Source: Caecibacter massiliensis (lineage in GTDB: Bacteria; Bacillota; Negativicutes; Veillonellales; Megasphaeraceae). Taken from it: a stretch of 64,000 nucleotides of DNA. A model generated the notes under the pieces. That model was not told the DNA's origin. It did not search any database and saw only the letters and a list, made by a program, of their open reading frames with translations. The stretch's first letter is position 1. Each line of letters starts with the position of its first letter. A program made the translations under genes and the position numbers. The stretch lies in the NCBI GenBank assembly GCA_900095875.1, contig LT608311.1, positions 1,798,001-1,862,000 of the forward strand. Reading direction: 5' to 3'. Shown here piece after piece: positions 17,933 to 27,597 of this stretch.

Positions 17933-18292
17933 AATATCCCTTCTGACACGGTAAATCCGTGTCTATTTTTTGTTTGGTTACGATTCTGCAGGAATTCTTC
18001 TTATCTATTATACAAAAAAATCTGTGAGTATACTGATTTTTTAATACATTTTTGCATAAATAGTATGAATAATATAAAAAGTCTTCTTTGTACAATTTTC
18101 ACAAAAGTAACAATTATAACAAGTAAAAAAAATCACATAGACAGCTCCTGATTTTTCAATAAAAAATCATACGGGCATGCTAGAATAGACACATCGCAAA
18201 AACGCATATTACATATGAGGTGTAATAATGATATAAAAATTAATAAGACCTTTGCATTTTTTAAGTTTAACTCGAAGAGGAGCAAAAAGGTT
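17933..18292. promoter_or_regulatory. Divergent control region between the sensor operon and the choline BMC operon
   Basis: This 360-base, very AT-rich stretch contains no convincing gene. It holds a palindrome with 7-bp arms GACACGG (17945-17951) and CCGTGTC (17957-17963) just before the kinase ribosome-binding site; an inverted repeat GATTTTT/AAAAATC (18150-18156 and 18162-18168); a -10 element TAGAAT (18181-18186) with no recognisable -35; and an inverted repeat ATTACA/TGTAAT (18208-18213 and 18221-18226) in the leader. The lack of a -35 fits activation by the AraC-type regulator. Which repeat it binds is unknown. Confidence 0.6.
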
Positions 18293-18592
18293 ATGAAATA
18301 TTACGGAGAAGAAGCATTGGGCCTTGTTGAAACGAGGGGTATGGTGCCAGCCATATATGCCCTCGATGTCATGTGCAAATCGGCAGATGTCGTCCTTGTA
18401 TCGTATGAAAATATAGGATCCGGCCTGGTTACGGTTCTGGTAAAAGGAGATGTCGCTGCCGTGCGGACAGCCGTAGAACGGGGCGCAGAAGCTGCTGCCA
18501 GCATTGGCACCCTGACTGCACAAAATGTCATGCCCCGCCCGGTGGGACGTGTGGGAACGATTGTTTCTGTACATGATATAGATACGCAGTAA
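18293..18592 (+). CDS. BMC-H hexameric shell protein
   Basis: Protein of 99 residues with one canonical BMC domain (ALGLVETRGMVPAIYALDVM, pore loop NIGSGLVTVLVKGDVAAV). It is the first gene of the microcompartment operon, followed by another BMC-H after 15 bases. The ATG at 18293 is preceded by GAGGAG at a rather long spacing. The frame extends upstream to an ATG at 18215, but the extra 26 residues are Lys/Phe/Asn-rich and foreign to the family. Confidence 0.93.
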   Translation: MKYYGEEALGLVETRGMVPAIYALDVMCKSADVVLVSYENIGSGLVTVLVKGDVAAVRTAVERGAEAAASIGTLTAQNVMPRPVGRVGTIVSVHDIDTQ

Positions 18593-18607
18593 AGGAGAAC
18601 CGGACAC

Positions 18608-18907
18608 ATGGAACGAAAAAGAGATGCTTTGGGATTCATTGAAACATGCGGCCTGGTTTCTGTACTGGAAGCGGCAGATGCCATGTGCAAAGCGGCCGAT
18701 GTAGAACTGATTGGATATGAAAATACGGCTTCCGGACTGATTTCTGTCGTCGTCCGCGGAGATGTCGGCGCTGTCCAGTCAGCTGTCGATGCCGGTGTGA
18801 AACGGGCAGAAGAGGTAGGTAAGGACCAGGTATACAGCCACGTGGTCATACCGAGCCCGCATCCGGATGTAGAAAAAATCGTTTCTAAATATGTGCTTGA
18901 TTGGTGA
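18608..18907 (+). CDS. BMC-H hexameric shell protein
   Basis: Protein of 99 residues, a single BMC domain (ALGFIETCGLVSVLEAADAM, pore loop [18 protein letters not shown], tail VVIPSPHPDVEKI). It differs from its neighbour at the pore: Thr-Ala-Ser-Gly instead of Ile-Gly-Ser-Gly, so the two hexamers may admit different solutes. AAAGGAGAA precedes the ATG. Confidence 0.94.
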   Translation: MERKRDALGFIETCGLVSVLEAADAMCKAADVELIGYENTASGLISVVVRGDVGAVQSAVDAGVKRAEEVGKDQVYSHVVIPSPHPDVEKIVSKYVLDW

Positions 18908-18924
18908 GTACAGGAAGTAAAGTG

Positions 18925-20460
18925 GTGAACGGAATGAACAGACTCGACTATGATTTATGTTCTATGCAGGAAGCGCGGATCCTCATTGAAAATGGCCGTG
19001 ATGCCCAGCGTATGCTGGCTTCTTTTTCCCAGGACCGGCTCGATGACATCGTCGCTGCCATGGCGGAGGCCGTGTATCCTCATGCCAAAGAACTGGCCCT
19101 CCTGTCAGCTGAAGAAACGGGATTTGGCCGCTGGGAAGATAAATACATTAAAGACATATTCGCCAGCCGCTATGTCTGCCGTCATATGAAGGGAATGAAG
19201 GCCGTTGGCATCATAGCTGAAGATGCAGAAAAGAAAACACTCGATATCGGTATCCCCGTTGGAGTCATTACCGCTCTGCCACCGTGCACCAGCCCCGTTT
19301 CTACGACAGTCTATAATGCACTCATTGCCATAAAATCGGGCAATGCCATTATTTTCTCACCCCATCCGAGGGCACAAAAAGTAATCGGGCGGACACTGGA
19401 CATCCTCATAGATGCCGGAATCAAAGCGGGGATGCCCGAATGTGCCGTAGAATACCTCAGGACTGTTACCCTGAGCGGTACGAAAGAGATGATCTATCAT
19501 AAAGATACATCGCTGATCCTGATTACCAGTGTTCCCAGACTGCTCCCACTGGTACATGCATCGGGAAAACCGGCTATTTACGGCGGTCCCGGCAATGGAC
19601 CGGCCTTTATAGAAAAGACGGCTGATGTAAAAAAAGCAGTCCGGGACATCGTATTCAGCCGCACCTTTGATAACGGTATTATTTCAGCGGCAGAGCAATC
19701 CATCGTTGCTGAAGAATGCATAGCAGAAGACGTACGTCAGGAACTGAAACATCAGGGGGCGTACTTTCTGAATGAAGAAGAAACAGAAACAATCGGCAAG
19801 GCACTATTCCATCACGACGGCAGTATCAACCTGCAGTACGTCGGACGGCCGGCTGCGGAAATTGCCAGTATGAACGGTATTGCCGTACCGGCCGGGACGA
19901 CCGTACTCATTTCTGAGCAGAAGTACGCCGATCTCTGCAATCCCTATGCCCGGGAGAAATTGTGTCCTGTCCTGGCATTTTATGTAGAAAGAGATTGGAG
20001 AAATGCCTGTGAAAAATGCATTGAACTCCTGTGCAATAAAGGGCTGGGCAATATGTTGGTCATTCATTCGCAGAATGAAGAAGTCATCCGGGAATTTGCC
20101 CTGAAAAAACCTGTTTCCCGCGTACTGGTCAATACGCCGGCAACGGTCGGCGGCATGGGAGCGACAACTAATCTGTTTCCTGCCTTTACTTTAGGACTGG
20201 GAGCGGCTGGCGGCACCATAACGTCGGATAACGTATCGCCCATGAATCTGATTAATATCCGAAAGGTAGGATATGGTGTCCGTAACCTGGGCGAACTAGT
20301 ACAGGATATTACCGGAACCGGCCAGATGCAGCAGCGGACGAACCCGGCCCGGACAATGGACCGGATGAGGAATGAACAGGAAAAAGCAGCCGTTTCAGGC
20401 CTGATAGAAGAAATCGTGAGTGAATTGAAAAAACAAGGGATATATGGAGGCGATAGATAA
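18925..20460 (+). CDS. Aldehyde dehydrogenase homologue lacking catalytic residues (probable pseudoenzyme)
   Basis: Protein of about 511 residues, homologous along its length to the CoA-acylating aldehyde dehydrogenase encoded at 31468-32955. Two active-site positions are changed. The catalytic Cys (GTICASEQS in the partner) is Ser254 here (GIISAAEQS), and the oxyanion-hole Asn (PSTNPTST in the partner) is Ser123 (PPCTSPVST). The nucleotide-binding region (IIFSPHPRAQK, GGPGNGPAFIEKTADVKKAVRDI) and overall length are preserved, and there is no frameshift, so the gene appears selected for another role: scaffold, subunit of a hetero-oligomer, or ligand sensor. The C-terminus ends in an amphipathic helix (SGLIEEIVSELKKQGIY) like encapsulation peptides. 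GTG 18925 fits AGGAAG; ATG 18934 is possible. Confidence 0.88.
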   Translation: MNGMNRLDYDLCSMQEARILIENGRDAQRMLASFSQDRLDDIVAAMAEAVYPHAKELALLSAEETGFGRWEDKYIKDIFASRYVCRHMKGMKAVGIIAEDAEKKTLDIGIPVGVITALPPCTSPVSTTVYNALIAIKSGNAIIFSPHPRAQKVIGRTLDILIDAGIKAGMPECAVEYLRTVTLSGTKEMIYHKDTSLILITSVPRLLPLVHASGKPAIYGGPGNGPAFIEKTADVKKAVRDIVFSRTFDNGIISAAEQSIVAEECIAEDVRQELKHQGAYFLNEEETETIGKALFHHDGSINLQYVGRPAAEIASMNGIAVPAGTTVLISEQKYADLCNPYAREKLCPVLAFYVERDWRNACEKCIELLCNKGLGNMLVIHSQNEEVIREFALKKPVSRVLVNTPATVGGMGATTNLFPAFTLGLGAAGGTITSDNVSPMNLINIRKVGYGVRNLGELVQDITGTGQMQQRTNPARTMDRMRNEQEKAAVSGLIEEIVSELKKQGIYGGDR

Positions 20461-21597
20461 ATGAAAGAATTTGAGATCAAGCCCAGAATCTATTTCGACG
20501 AAGGCTCCCTCGAATATTTACGCGAAGTAAAGAGCAAGAATGCATTTATCCTGTCTGATGGCATCATGGAAAAATTAGGCTATCTGAAGCAGGCTGTTGA
20601 TTTTCTTGAATCGGCCGGTGTCCAGTGTGATGTATATACCAATATCAAACCGGAACCGGACTTGTTGGCAGTCATGGATTCGCTGGAACATTACATGGTA
20701 CATCAGGGGCATACGGTCATCGCCCTCGGCGGCGGGTCTGCCATGGATACAGCCAAGGCTATGATTTATTTTCTCCATCAGGCCGTGTCCAAGACCGGTA
20801 AATCCTTTAATAAACCTCAGTTCATAGCCATTCCGACGACGAGCGGTACCGGATCGGAAGTGACGGATTTTTCCGTTATTACTATTAATGGAAAGAAGAC
20901 GGCATTGATTGATGATCTCATGGCACCGGATATTGCCATCCTCGATTCCACCTGCACGAGAAGCCTGCCGCCACAAGTCATTGCCGACACGGGACTGGAT
21001 GCGCTGGTTCACGCAGTAGAAGCGTATGTATCCAATAAAGCAACGGACTGTACGGACGCTCTGGCTGAAAAGGCCGTTTCTATCCTCTGCCATAACCTGG
21101 TCCGTTTTTATCGTAATTCAGAAGATAAGGATGCACGGGAATGCATCCAGCGTGCATCCTGTCTGGCCGGTATGGCTTTTACTAATGCCAATCTGGGAAT
21201 TACCCACAGTATGGCCCACGCGTTCGGCGGCACATTCCACCTCTCCCACGGCCGTTCCAATGCTCTTTTGATGGAGAAAGTCATCGAATATAATGCCAAT
21301 CTCAAAGATACATCGGATCAGCAGGTTGCGGCCAAGTACGGCCAGCTGGCACAGATCATGGGACTTCCTGCCCGGACGACCCGCGAAGGGTATGTCAACT
21401 TTCTGCAGGCTGTACGCCAGCTGAAACGAGATTTGCATATTCCAGCGTCTATCAGAGCGGCGGGGATTCAGGAAGAGGAATTCATGGCTGCGACAGGGAA
21501 GATGGCGGAACAGGCCCTGGCAGACCGCTGCACGCCGTCGAATCCCCGTACACCTGCAAAGGAAGATATTATAGCTATTTATAAAGCGGCTTATTAA
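20461..21597 (+). CDS. cutO: Iron-dependent alcohol dehydrogenase (CutO/EutG type)
   Basis: Group III alcohol dehydrogenase, 378 residues. The NAD-binding motif [11 protein letters not shown] lies near 90-100, and [15 protein letters not shown] follows. Metal ligands are Asp180 and His184 ([10 protein letters not shown]), His249 and His263 ([19 protein letters not shown]). Inside the microcompartment it should reduce acetaldehyde from choline cleavage to ethanol, regenerating NAD+ for the aldehyde dehydrogenase. The ATG directly follows the stop codon of the preceding gene, with GGAGGCGA inside that gene. Confidence 0.9.
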   Translation: MKEFEIKPRIYFDEGSLEYLREVKSKNAFILSDGIMEKLGYLKQAVDFLESAGVQCDVYTNIKPEPDLLAVMDSLEHYMVHQGHTVIALGGGSAMDTAKAMIYFLHQAVSKTGKSFNKPQFIAIPTTSGTGSEVTDFSVITINGKKTALIDDLMAPDIAILDSTCTRSLPPQVIADTGLDALVHAVEAYVSNKATDCTDALAEKAVSILCHNLVRFYRNSEDKDARECIQRASCLAGMAFTNANLGITHSMAHAFGGTFHLSHGRSNALLMEKVIEYNANLKDTSDQQVAAKYGQLAQIMGLPARTTREGYVNFLQAVRQLKRDLHIPASIRAAGIQEEEFMAATGKMAEQALADRCTPSNPRTPAKEDIIAIYKAAY

Positions 21598-21620
21598 GAG
21601 AGAAAGTGAGGGAATATACA

Positions 21621-24185
21621 TTGGACGAAAAAGAATTCTCCAGTAAATTTGCACAGGCGACGGCCCATTTGTCGCCCGAAGAAAAGAAAGCAGTTATGAA
21701 ATTGTTTGCTGGTATCTCTGCGCAGCTTTCAGGCGGCAAAGCCAGTGTGGCAGTCACGGCTCCGGCAACACAGACGTTCCATAATGCTGTCGATGACGAT
21801 GAAGAAATTACCGGTCTGACACCACGATTGGAAAGGCTGAAAGCGGCCTATCTGAAAGTAAAGCCCAGCGTTTCTGTACAGCGTGCTGTCGTTACGACGG
21901 AAGTGTACCGGAACAATGCCGGCCTGCCGCTGAAGATGCTTCGCGCCCTGGCTTTTAAAAAAGCCTGCGAAACGGCACCGCTTCTCATTCAGCCTGATGA
22001 ACTGATCATCGGTCATCCCTGTGGCCGTCCCCGCGCTGGCAGTGTTTCTCCGGAAATTGCATGGCGCTGGATCCGCGACGAACTGGATACCATGTCTACC
22101 CGGCCTCAGGATCCGTTCCAGATCAGCGAGGAAGATAAACGGACGCTGCGGGAAAAAGTATTTCCCTTCTGGGAAGGCCGCAGCCTCGATGAAATATGCC
22201 AGAAACAATATGAAGATGCCGGCGTATGGTCTTTTTCTGGCGAATCCTTCGTCAGCGATCTGTCTTATCATCAGGTAAATGGCGGTGGCGACACCTGCCC
22301 AGGTTATGATGTCATCCTGGTAAAAAAAGGTGTCAACGGCGTGCGGCAGGAAGCTGTTGAAAAGCTGAAGACGCTCAATATGGACCGGCCGAAAGACATT
22401 GATAAAATTTACTTCTATAAAGCCGAAATCATGGTCTGTGACGGTGTCCTTGCCTATGCTAAACGCCTTTCTGATTATGCCAAGCAGCTTGGCGATCAGG
22501 AAAGCAATCCCCAGCGCCGCCAGGAATTATACCAGCTGTCGGATATTATGGCCCATGTACCGGCCAATCCGCCCCGTACCTTCCATGAAGGGCTCCAGTC
22601 TGTATGGACCATGGAATCTCTGTTCAACATTGCTGAAAACCAGACGGGTATTTCCCTGGGCCGTCTCGACCAGTACTTATATCCCGTCTACAAAGCGGAT
22701 CGTGAAGCCGGACGCATTACGAAGAAAGAAGCTTTTGAACTGTTATGCTGCTTCATCATCAAATGCTCGGAAGTCATGTGGCTTTCCAGCGAAGCAGCGG
22801 CAAAATATTTTGCCGGTTATCAGCCTTTCGTAAACTGCACCATAGGGGGTCAGAAACGAACTGGCGGAGATGCCTGCAACAATCTGACTTATCTCATCAT
22901 GGATGCCGTCCGCTTCATTAAGATGTATCAGCCATCCCTGGCCTGCCGGATTCACAATCAGTCGCCGCAGAAATACATGAAGAAAATCGTCGATGTCGTC
23001 CGCGCCGGCATGGGCTTCCCGGCCTGCCATTTTGATGATACGCATATCAAGATGATGCTGGCAAAAGGGTTCTCCCTGGAAGACGCCCGCGATTACTGCC
23101 TCATGGGATGTGTTGAACCACAGAAATCAGGCCGCATTTATCAGTGGACCTCGACAGGCTACACCCAGTGGCCCATTGCCATTGAATTCGTATTTAACCA
23201 CGGCGTCATGAGATGGCATGGTACGAAGCAGGGCCTTGACCTGGGCGATCTCAGTCAGTTCAAGACCTATGAGGATTTCGATAAAGCCGTAAAAAAACAA
23301 ATTCAGCATATTATCCGCCTTTCGGCTATCGGCACGGTCATCAGCCAGCGGGTACACCGCGATTATGCGCCCAAGCCGTTCATGTCCAGCCTCGTCGAAG
23401 GATGCATGGAAAAAGGTCTGGATGTTACTGAAGGCGGCGCTATGGTCAACAGCGGCCCAGGTCTCATTTTCTCCGGCCTCAGCACGTACGCCGATTCTAT
23501 GGCTGCCATCAAGAAGCTGGTATACGATGATAAAAAATATACACTGGAACAATTCAAGGAAGCACTGGATGCCAACTTTGAGGGCTTTGACCAGCTGAGG
23601 ACAGACTGCATGAATGCACCGAAGTTCGGGAATGACGACAATTATGTCGATTCTATCGCCGCCGATATTGTCAACTGGACGGAAGATGAACATAATAAAT
23701 TCGATATGCTCTATGCCAAGTTCAGTCATGGTACATTGTCTATTTCCAATAACACTCCTATTGGCGAGCTTACCGGTGCGACGCCGAACGGGCGTCTGGC
23801 CTGGACACCGCTTTCAGACGGTATCAGTCCGACCCAGGGGGCGGATAAACTGGGCCCGACGGCTATCATCAAGTCGGTCAGCAAGATGAATTGTGACGCC
23901 ATGACCATCGGCATGGTTCATAATTTCAAGCTTCTCAAAGGCATACTGGAAACGCCGGAAGGGGAAAACGGCCTGATTACGCTGTTGCGTACGGCGTCGA
24001 TTCTCGGAAATGGACAGATGCAGTTTAGTTACGTCGATAATGAAGTGCTCAAGAAGGCGCAGAAAGAACCGGACAAGTACCGGGATCTGATTATCCGTGT
24101 TGCCGGCTACAGTGCGTACTTCGTCGAATTGTGTAAAGAAGTACAGGATGAAATTATCAGCCGTACCATGCTGGATCATTTCTAA
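21621..24185 (+). CDS. cutC: Choline trimethylamine-lyase CutC (glycyl radical enzyme)
   Basis: Glycyl radical enzyme of 854 residues that cleaves choline to trimethylamine and acetaldehyde. The residues known for the Desulfovibrio alaskensis enzyme all appear at a constant offset of +8: Tyr216 and Asp224 (YHQVNGGGD; choline pocket), thiyl Cys497 and Glu499 (GCVEP), Thr510 (IYQWT), and the glycyl-radical Gly829 (RVAGYSAYF). This rules for CutC over diol dehydratase or formate-lyase relatives. It has the short N-terminus of the GRM1 class, not the long extension of enterobacterial CutC. The first 40 residues contain a helix ([15 protein letters not shown]) that may target it to the lumen. TTG 21621 fits GTGAGGGA; GTG 21606 would add five residues. 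Confidence 0.96.
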   Translation: MDEKEFSSKFAQATAHLSPEEKKAVMKLFAGISAQLSGGKASVAVTAPATQTFHNAVDDDEEITGLTPRLERLKAAYLKVKPSVSVQRAVVTTEVYRNNAGLPLKMLRALAFKKACETAPLLIQPDELIIGHPCGRPRAGSVSPEIAWRWIRDELDTMSTRPQDPFQISEEDKRTLREKVFPFWEGRSLDEICQKQYEDAGVWSFSGESFVSDLSYHQVNGGGDTCPGYDVILVKKGVNGVRQEAVEKLKTLNMDRPKDIDKIYFYKAEIMVCDGVLAYAKRLSDYAKQLGDQESNPQRRQELYQLSDIMAHVPANPPRTFHEGLQSVWTMESLFNIAENQTGISLGRLDQYLYPVYKADREAGRITKKEAFELLCCFIIKCSEVMWLSSEAAAKYFAGYQPFVNCTIGGQKRTGGDACNNLTYLIMDAVRFIKMYQPSLACRIHNQSPQKYMKKIVDVVRAGMGFPACHFDDTHIKMMLAKGFSLEDARDYCLMGCVEPQKSGRIYQWTSTGYTQWPIAIEFVFNHGVMRWHGTKQGLDLGDLSQFKTYEDFDKAVKKQIQHIIRLSAIGTVISQRVHRDYAPKPFMSSLVEGCMEKGLDVTEGGAMVNSGPGLIFSGLSTYADSMAAIKKLVYDDKKYTLEQFKEALDANFEGFDQLRTDCMNAPKFGNDDNYVDSIAADIVNWTEDEHNKFDMLYAKFSHGTLSISNNTPIGELTGATPNGRLAWTPLSDGISPTQGADKLGPTAIIKSVSKMNCDAMTIGMVHNFKLLKGILETPEGENGLITLLRTASILGNGQMQFSYVDNEVLKKAQKEPDKYRDLIIRVAGYSAYFVELCKEVQDEIISRTMLDHF

Positions 24186-24279
24186 ACCTTACGACCGGAA
24201 GACTGGCGGTCCGGTTTTCTGGACCGGGCCGCAGGTTCCGGAATGTATGGCCGATAATTCCTGAAGGGAAAGTGTGAGT

Positions 24280-25239
24280 ATGAGATTACAACAGTTCCGG
24301 AGATTGGAACGAAAAGCAAGAATCTTCAACATGCAGAAATATTCCATCTATGACGGACCTGGCATACGCACCATCATATTTTTTAAAGGCTGCCCGCTGC
24401 GATGCCGCTGGTGTGCCAATCCGGAAGGGCTGGAGCGGAAGTATCAGGTCATGTTCCAGCAGGAATTGTGCATTCACTGCGGTAAATGTGTTCCCGGCTG
24501 CCCCGTCCAGATTCATTATTTAGATGAATCTGGTGACAGGCCGGAGCATAAATTACACCGCGATATAGACTGTATAGGCTGCCGGACTTGTGAAAGCGTT
24601 TGTCCCAGACAGGCTCTCAACGTAGTGGGCCGGGATCTGACTCTGACGGAGGTGTTGGATTTTATTCAGCAGGATGCCGCCTTTTACCGGAGTTCTGGCG
24701 GCGGTGTTACATTGAGCGGCGGTGAAGTATGTATGCAGCCAGCCTTTGCGGCCAATCTTCTCATGGAATGTAAAAAACTGGGCATTAATACGGCCATCGA
24801 AACCTGCGGGTATGCCGGGCTCGATGCTCTGCTGGAAATAGCCCGGTTCAATGATTTATTCTTATACGATATTAAAAATATTGATTCAGACCAGCATGAG
24901 ATGCTGACCGGGGTGCGGAACGAAAGGATACTCCACAATCTGACAGAACTGATAAACCGGGGTTACCGGGTCAAAGTCCGCATGCCTATGATAAAAGGGC
25001 TGAACACGTCAGAAGATGTCATCCGCCGGGCCATGGAGTTTTTAAAACCTTTCCAGGGACGACCGAATTTTCTCGGTGTAGACCTCCTGCCCTATCATAA
25101 GCTGGGAGTCAACAAGTATAAACAGCTTGGCAAACCCTATGGCATCGAAGAAGATGTGTCCATGACCAAAGAAGATCTGGACCGCATCGAAAGCTGGATT
25201 ACAGAGTATGGTATGGATGCCAATGTCATCAGGCATTAA
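24280..25239 (+). CDS. cutD: CutC-activating radical SAM enzyme CutD
   Basis: Glycyl-radical-enzyme activase of 319 residues. The radical-SAM cluster motif CPLRCRWC binds the SAM-cleaving [4Fe-4S]. A ferredoxin-like insert carries two more cluster motifs ([13 protein letters not shown] and [13 protein letters not shown]), and [11 protein letters not shown] follows. It generates the Gly829 radical on CutC. The gene is 94 bases after cutC, the longest gap in this part of the operon; a short CGGTCC/GGACCG hairpin sits in the gap. ATG 24280 has AAGGGAA at good spacing. Confidence 0.95.
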   Translation: MRLQQFRRLERKARIFNMQKYSIYDGPGIRTIIFFKGCPLRCRWCANPEGLERKYQVMFQQELCIHCGKCVPGCPVQIHYLDESGDRPEHKLHRDIDCIGCRTCESVCPRQALNVVGRDLTLTEVLDFIQQDAAFYRSSGGGVTLSGGEVCMQPAFAANLLMECKKLGINTAIETCGYAGLDALLEIARFNDLFLYDIKNIDSDQHEMLTGVRNERILHNLTELINRGYRVKVRMPMIKGLNTSEDVIRRAMEFLKPFQGRPNFLGVDLLPYHKLGVNKYKQLGKPYGIEEDVSMTKEDLDRIESWITEYGMDANVIRH

Positions 25240-25259
25240 TGCCAGATGGAGGCGTGCCT

Positions 25260-25610
25260 ATGACTAATGAATTTGAAAATAAGACGCGCATTATTCAGGA
25301 ATATGTCCCCGGAAAACAGGTAACACTGGCCCACGTGATTGCCTCTCCGGTCGAAGATATTTACGAGCGGCTGGGCATTGAAGGAAAAGGAGCTATCGGT
25401 ATTGCCACACTGACTCCCTGCGAGACAGCGATTATTGCGGCCGATATAGCGACTAAGGCGTCGGATGTGGAAATCGGTTTTCTGGACCGCTTCACGGGCT
25501 CGTTGGTGATTTCCGGAGATGTAGCCAGTGTGGAGACGGCCATGAAGGCCATAAATACGACACTGGAAACACTCTTGGGATTCACACCTGCCAAGATTAC
25601 ACGGACATGA
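25260..25610 (+). CDS. Permuted BMC-H shell protein (EutS/PduU type)
   Basis: Protein of 116 residues beginning with the strand typical of circularly permuted hexamers ([21 protein letters not shown]), then [21 protein letters not shown] and [23 protein letters not shown], close to EutS. In EutS/PduU the N-terminal strands make a small barrel that caps the pore. ATG 25260 is preceded by GGAGGC. An in-frame ATG at 25239 overlapping the cutD stop would add seven unlikely residues. Confidence 0.92.
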   Translation: MTNEFENKTRIIQEYVPGKQVTLAHVIASPVEDIYERLGIEGKGAIGIATLTPCETAIIAADIATKASDVEIGFLDRFTGSLVISGDVASVETAMKAINTTLETLLGFTPAKITRT

Positions 25611-26050
25611 AGAAGCGCATCATGATTATAGGCGCAGGACAGTCGGGCAAATCGACACTGGCCAACTGGCTGAATCAGACGGACCGGCCGCTGCGCAAAA
25701 CACAGGATGCCATTTATGGCAGACGCACCATTGATATACCCGGTGCGTATTTAGAAAATACCTGGATGTACAAATATATCATCGCCTTATCCCAGGGAGC
25801 GTCCCATATACTGATCCTGGTAGACCAGTCCCGCCCTGTTGAAGTATATTCTCCCGGATTTGCCTGTATTTTTACCTGTCCTGTTACGGGCATAATCACG
25901 AAATGCGATGAACATCCGGAAAATTACGATATGTGTGTAAGACAGCTCCGGCGCTGTGGTATACAAGAAGTCATTCTTCCTATTTCCCTCAGGACGGGAG
26001 CTGGCCTTGCGGCGTTGGAACGACGGCTGGCTGCTACCCATGCCGGCTGA
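25607..26050 (+). CDS. eutP: EutP/PduV-like small GTPase-type protein
   Basis: P-loop protein of 147 residues: Walker [10 protein letters not shown] near the N-terminus, [22 protein letters not shown], and the nucleotide-specificity motif TKCD. EutP/PduV proteins accompany ethanolamine and propanediol microcompartments, where roles in acetate-kinase activity or BMC positioning have been proposed. The start overlaps the upstream stop by four bases (ATGA). Confidence 0.88.
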   Translation: MKKRIMIIGAGQSGKSTLANWLNQTDRPLRKTQDAIYGRRTIDIPGAYLENTWMYKYIIALSQGASHILILVDQSRPVEVYSPGFACIFTCPVTGIITKCDEHPENYDMCVRQLRRCGIQEVILPISLRTGAGLAALERRLAATHAG

Positions 26051-26076
26051 CGAGATACATAAGAGGAGGTGATACA

Positions 26077-26748
26077 TTGCGATATATAACGGAAATGGAT
26101 TTACGGGATTTGTATCATGAAGAACCGTTTACGACGTATTACCTGGCAACAGACAACCGCCTGACACCGGGGGCCAGACAATTCCTGACAGACCGGCGCA
26201 TTCCCTGTGAAACCGCATGGGGAGAAAGACAGGAGAGAAAAGCTGATGCAGTACCGGCTGCAGAAGAAACGGAGCCTGCGCCGTCGTGGCAGTTGATGAA
26301 ACTGTGGCATACACTGGAGCATGCAGAATCACTCATCATGGTGACGGCAGAATGGTTTTCCCGCCATGGCGAACATCTGGCAGCGGAAGATTTTACCGCA
26401 CTGGCCAGGACGCTGCAGCGGACCCGGCTGGCCTGTGAACAAGGAGAAATACCGCCAGCCCTTACCTTCTGGAATTGTACGGAAGGCGAACTTCGTGAAA
26501 AAGTAGATGATACGGTCATCCCCTTTAGTCTGGAAAAACTGCCGGAAGATGAAGGGCTGCGCGCCAAACTTCTCATGCTGAATCACCTCCGCACATATCT
26601 GCAGATGCTGGAACCGCTCGTTCTGGAAACACAGAGCCGCCATGGTGATGCCGGCCCGGGAGTATATGAAGGGCTGATACACATTCTCCATAGCCTGACC
26701 AATGTCCTTTGTATCATGATGGGAAAATATATGAGAGGTTCAGTATGA
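26077..26748 (+). CDS. EutT-like cobalamin-adenosyltransferase homologue without the cysteine motif
   Basis: Protein of 223 residues. The start resembles EutT (RYITEMDLRDLY, then DNRLTPGARQFLTDRRI), and the C-terminal half is a helical bundle like the adenosyltransferase fold (LMKLWHTLEHAESLIMVTAEWF, LIHILHSLTNVLCIMMGKYM). EutT has a His...Cys-Cys-X2-Cys metal site; here the region between the two parts is a short Ala/Glu/Pro linker with no such cysteines. Choline lyase needs no cobalamin, so an altered role is plausible. The start is the TTG at 26077 behind AGAGGAGGTGAT. Assignment to EutT rests on eye comparison. Confidence 0.65.
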   Translation: MRYITEMDLRDLYHEEPFTTYYLATDNRLTPGARQFLTDRRIPCETAWGERQERKADAVPAAEETEPAPSWQLMKLWHTLEHAESLIMVTAEWFSRHGEHLAAEDFTALARTLQRTRLACEQGEIPPALTFWNCTEGELREKVDDTVIPFSLEKLPEDEGLRAKLLMLNHLRTYLQMLEPLVLETQSRHGDAGPGVYEGLIHILHSLTNVLCIMMGKYMRGSV

Positions 26749-27587
26749 GTACTTTAAATTCAGATTTTACCTATTGCAATGAAATAATCAAAGAGTTTGA
26801 AAATGTGGTCAGAAAGCCGGTGACCAAACCGTCTTCTGTATACTATACAGGTGTCGATCTCGGCACGGCCTTTATTGTCGTCGCCGTCCTTGATGAGCAT
26901 TTCCGCCCTATAGCCGGAGAGTACCGATATGCCAGTGTTGTCAAAGATGGCATGATTGTGGATTATCTGGGAGCTATCCGCATCGTCCGGGAAATGAAAG
27001 AAAACCTGGAAAAGAAACTGGGTACAGAATTGAAGTATGCCGCTGCGGCCTTGCCGCCGGGGACGTTTGATCTCGATTCCGGCGCTATCAAACACGTCGT
27101 AGAAGGTGCCGGGTTTGAAGTGACTAATCTGCTCGATGAACCGACGGCCGCTAATGCCGTCCTGAAAATCAAAAACGGCGCAATCGTCGATATTGGCGGC
27201 GGTACGACAGGAATTGCGATTTTTAAAGATGGCGAGGTCGTATATGTGGCCGATGAACCGACCGGGGGCACACATTTTTCCCTCGTCGTATCGGGAGCCT
27301 ACAAGATGCCGTTTGAAGAAGCCGAATTATATAAGCGGGATCAGAAAAACCACCGTGAAATTCTGCCGATATTGCAACCAGTCATTGAAAAAGTATCTTC
27401 CATCATTACCCGCCACATCAAGGATTATGATGTGAAAGAGATTTATCTCGTAGGCGGTACGTGTTGTCTGACGGGAATTGAAAGCATCATTGAAAAGCGG
27501 ACGGGACTTCCGACGCGCAAGCCACAGAATCCCATGTTTGCAACGCCGCTCGGTATTGCCCTTAATTGTAAACAGCTGGAAGAATAG
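26745..27587 (+). CDS. eutJ: EutJ, actin/Hsp70-like chaperone of the microcompartment
   Basis: Protein of 280 residues of the actin-like ATPase superfamily. Phosphate-1 motif YYTGVDLGTAFIVVAV lies near residue 35, phosphate-2 motif AIVDIGGGTTGIAIF near 145, and the adenosine motif YLVGGTCCLTGIE near 245. EutJ proteins are found in ethanolamine and glycyl-radical BMC loci and are thought to act as chaperones or in reactivation and assembly. The ATG overlaps the preceding stop (ATGA). Confidence 0.92.
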   Translation: MSTLNSDFTYCNEIIKEFENVVRKPVTKPSSVYYTGVDLGTAFIVVAVLDEHFRPIAGEYRYASVVKDGMIVDYLGAIRIVREMKENLEKKLGTELKYAAAALPPGTFDLDSGAIKHVVEGAGFEVTNLLDEPTAANAVLKIKNGAIVDIGGGTTGIAIFKDGEVVYVADEPTGGTHFSLVVSGAYKMPFEEAELYKRDQKNHREILPILQPVIEKVSSIITRHIKDYDVKEIYLVGGTCCLTGIESIIEKRTGLPTRKPQNPMFATPLGIALNCKQLEE

Positions 27588-27597
27588 AGGCGGTTCT

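Noticed and set aside
18215-18292. N-terminal extension of the first BMC-H protein from ATG 18215
   Set aside because: The added residues are Lys/Asn/Phe-rich and unlike any shell protein, and the inverted repeat at 18208-18226 suggests leader sequence; ATG 18293 matches the family start.
21621-24185. Pyruvate formate-lyase or glycyl-radical diol dehydratase
   Set aside because: The choline-pocket Tyr, Asp, Glu and Thr are all in the positions known for CutC, and PFL's double-Cys active site is absent (single Cys in GCVEP).
24186-24279. Terminator between cutC and cutD
   Set aside because: The visible stem is only 6 bp and is not followed by a T-run; the two genes are probably cotranscribed.
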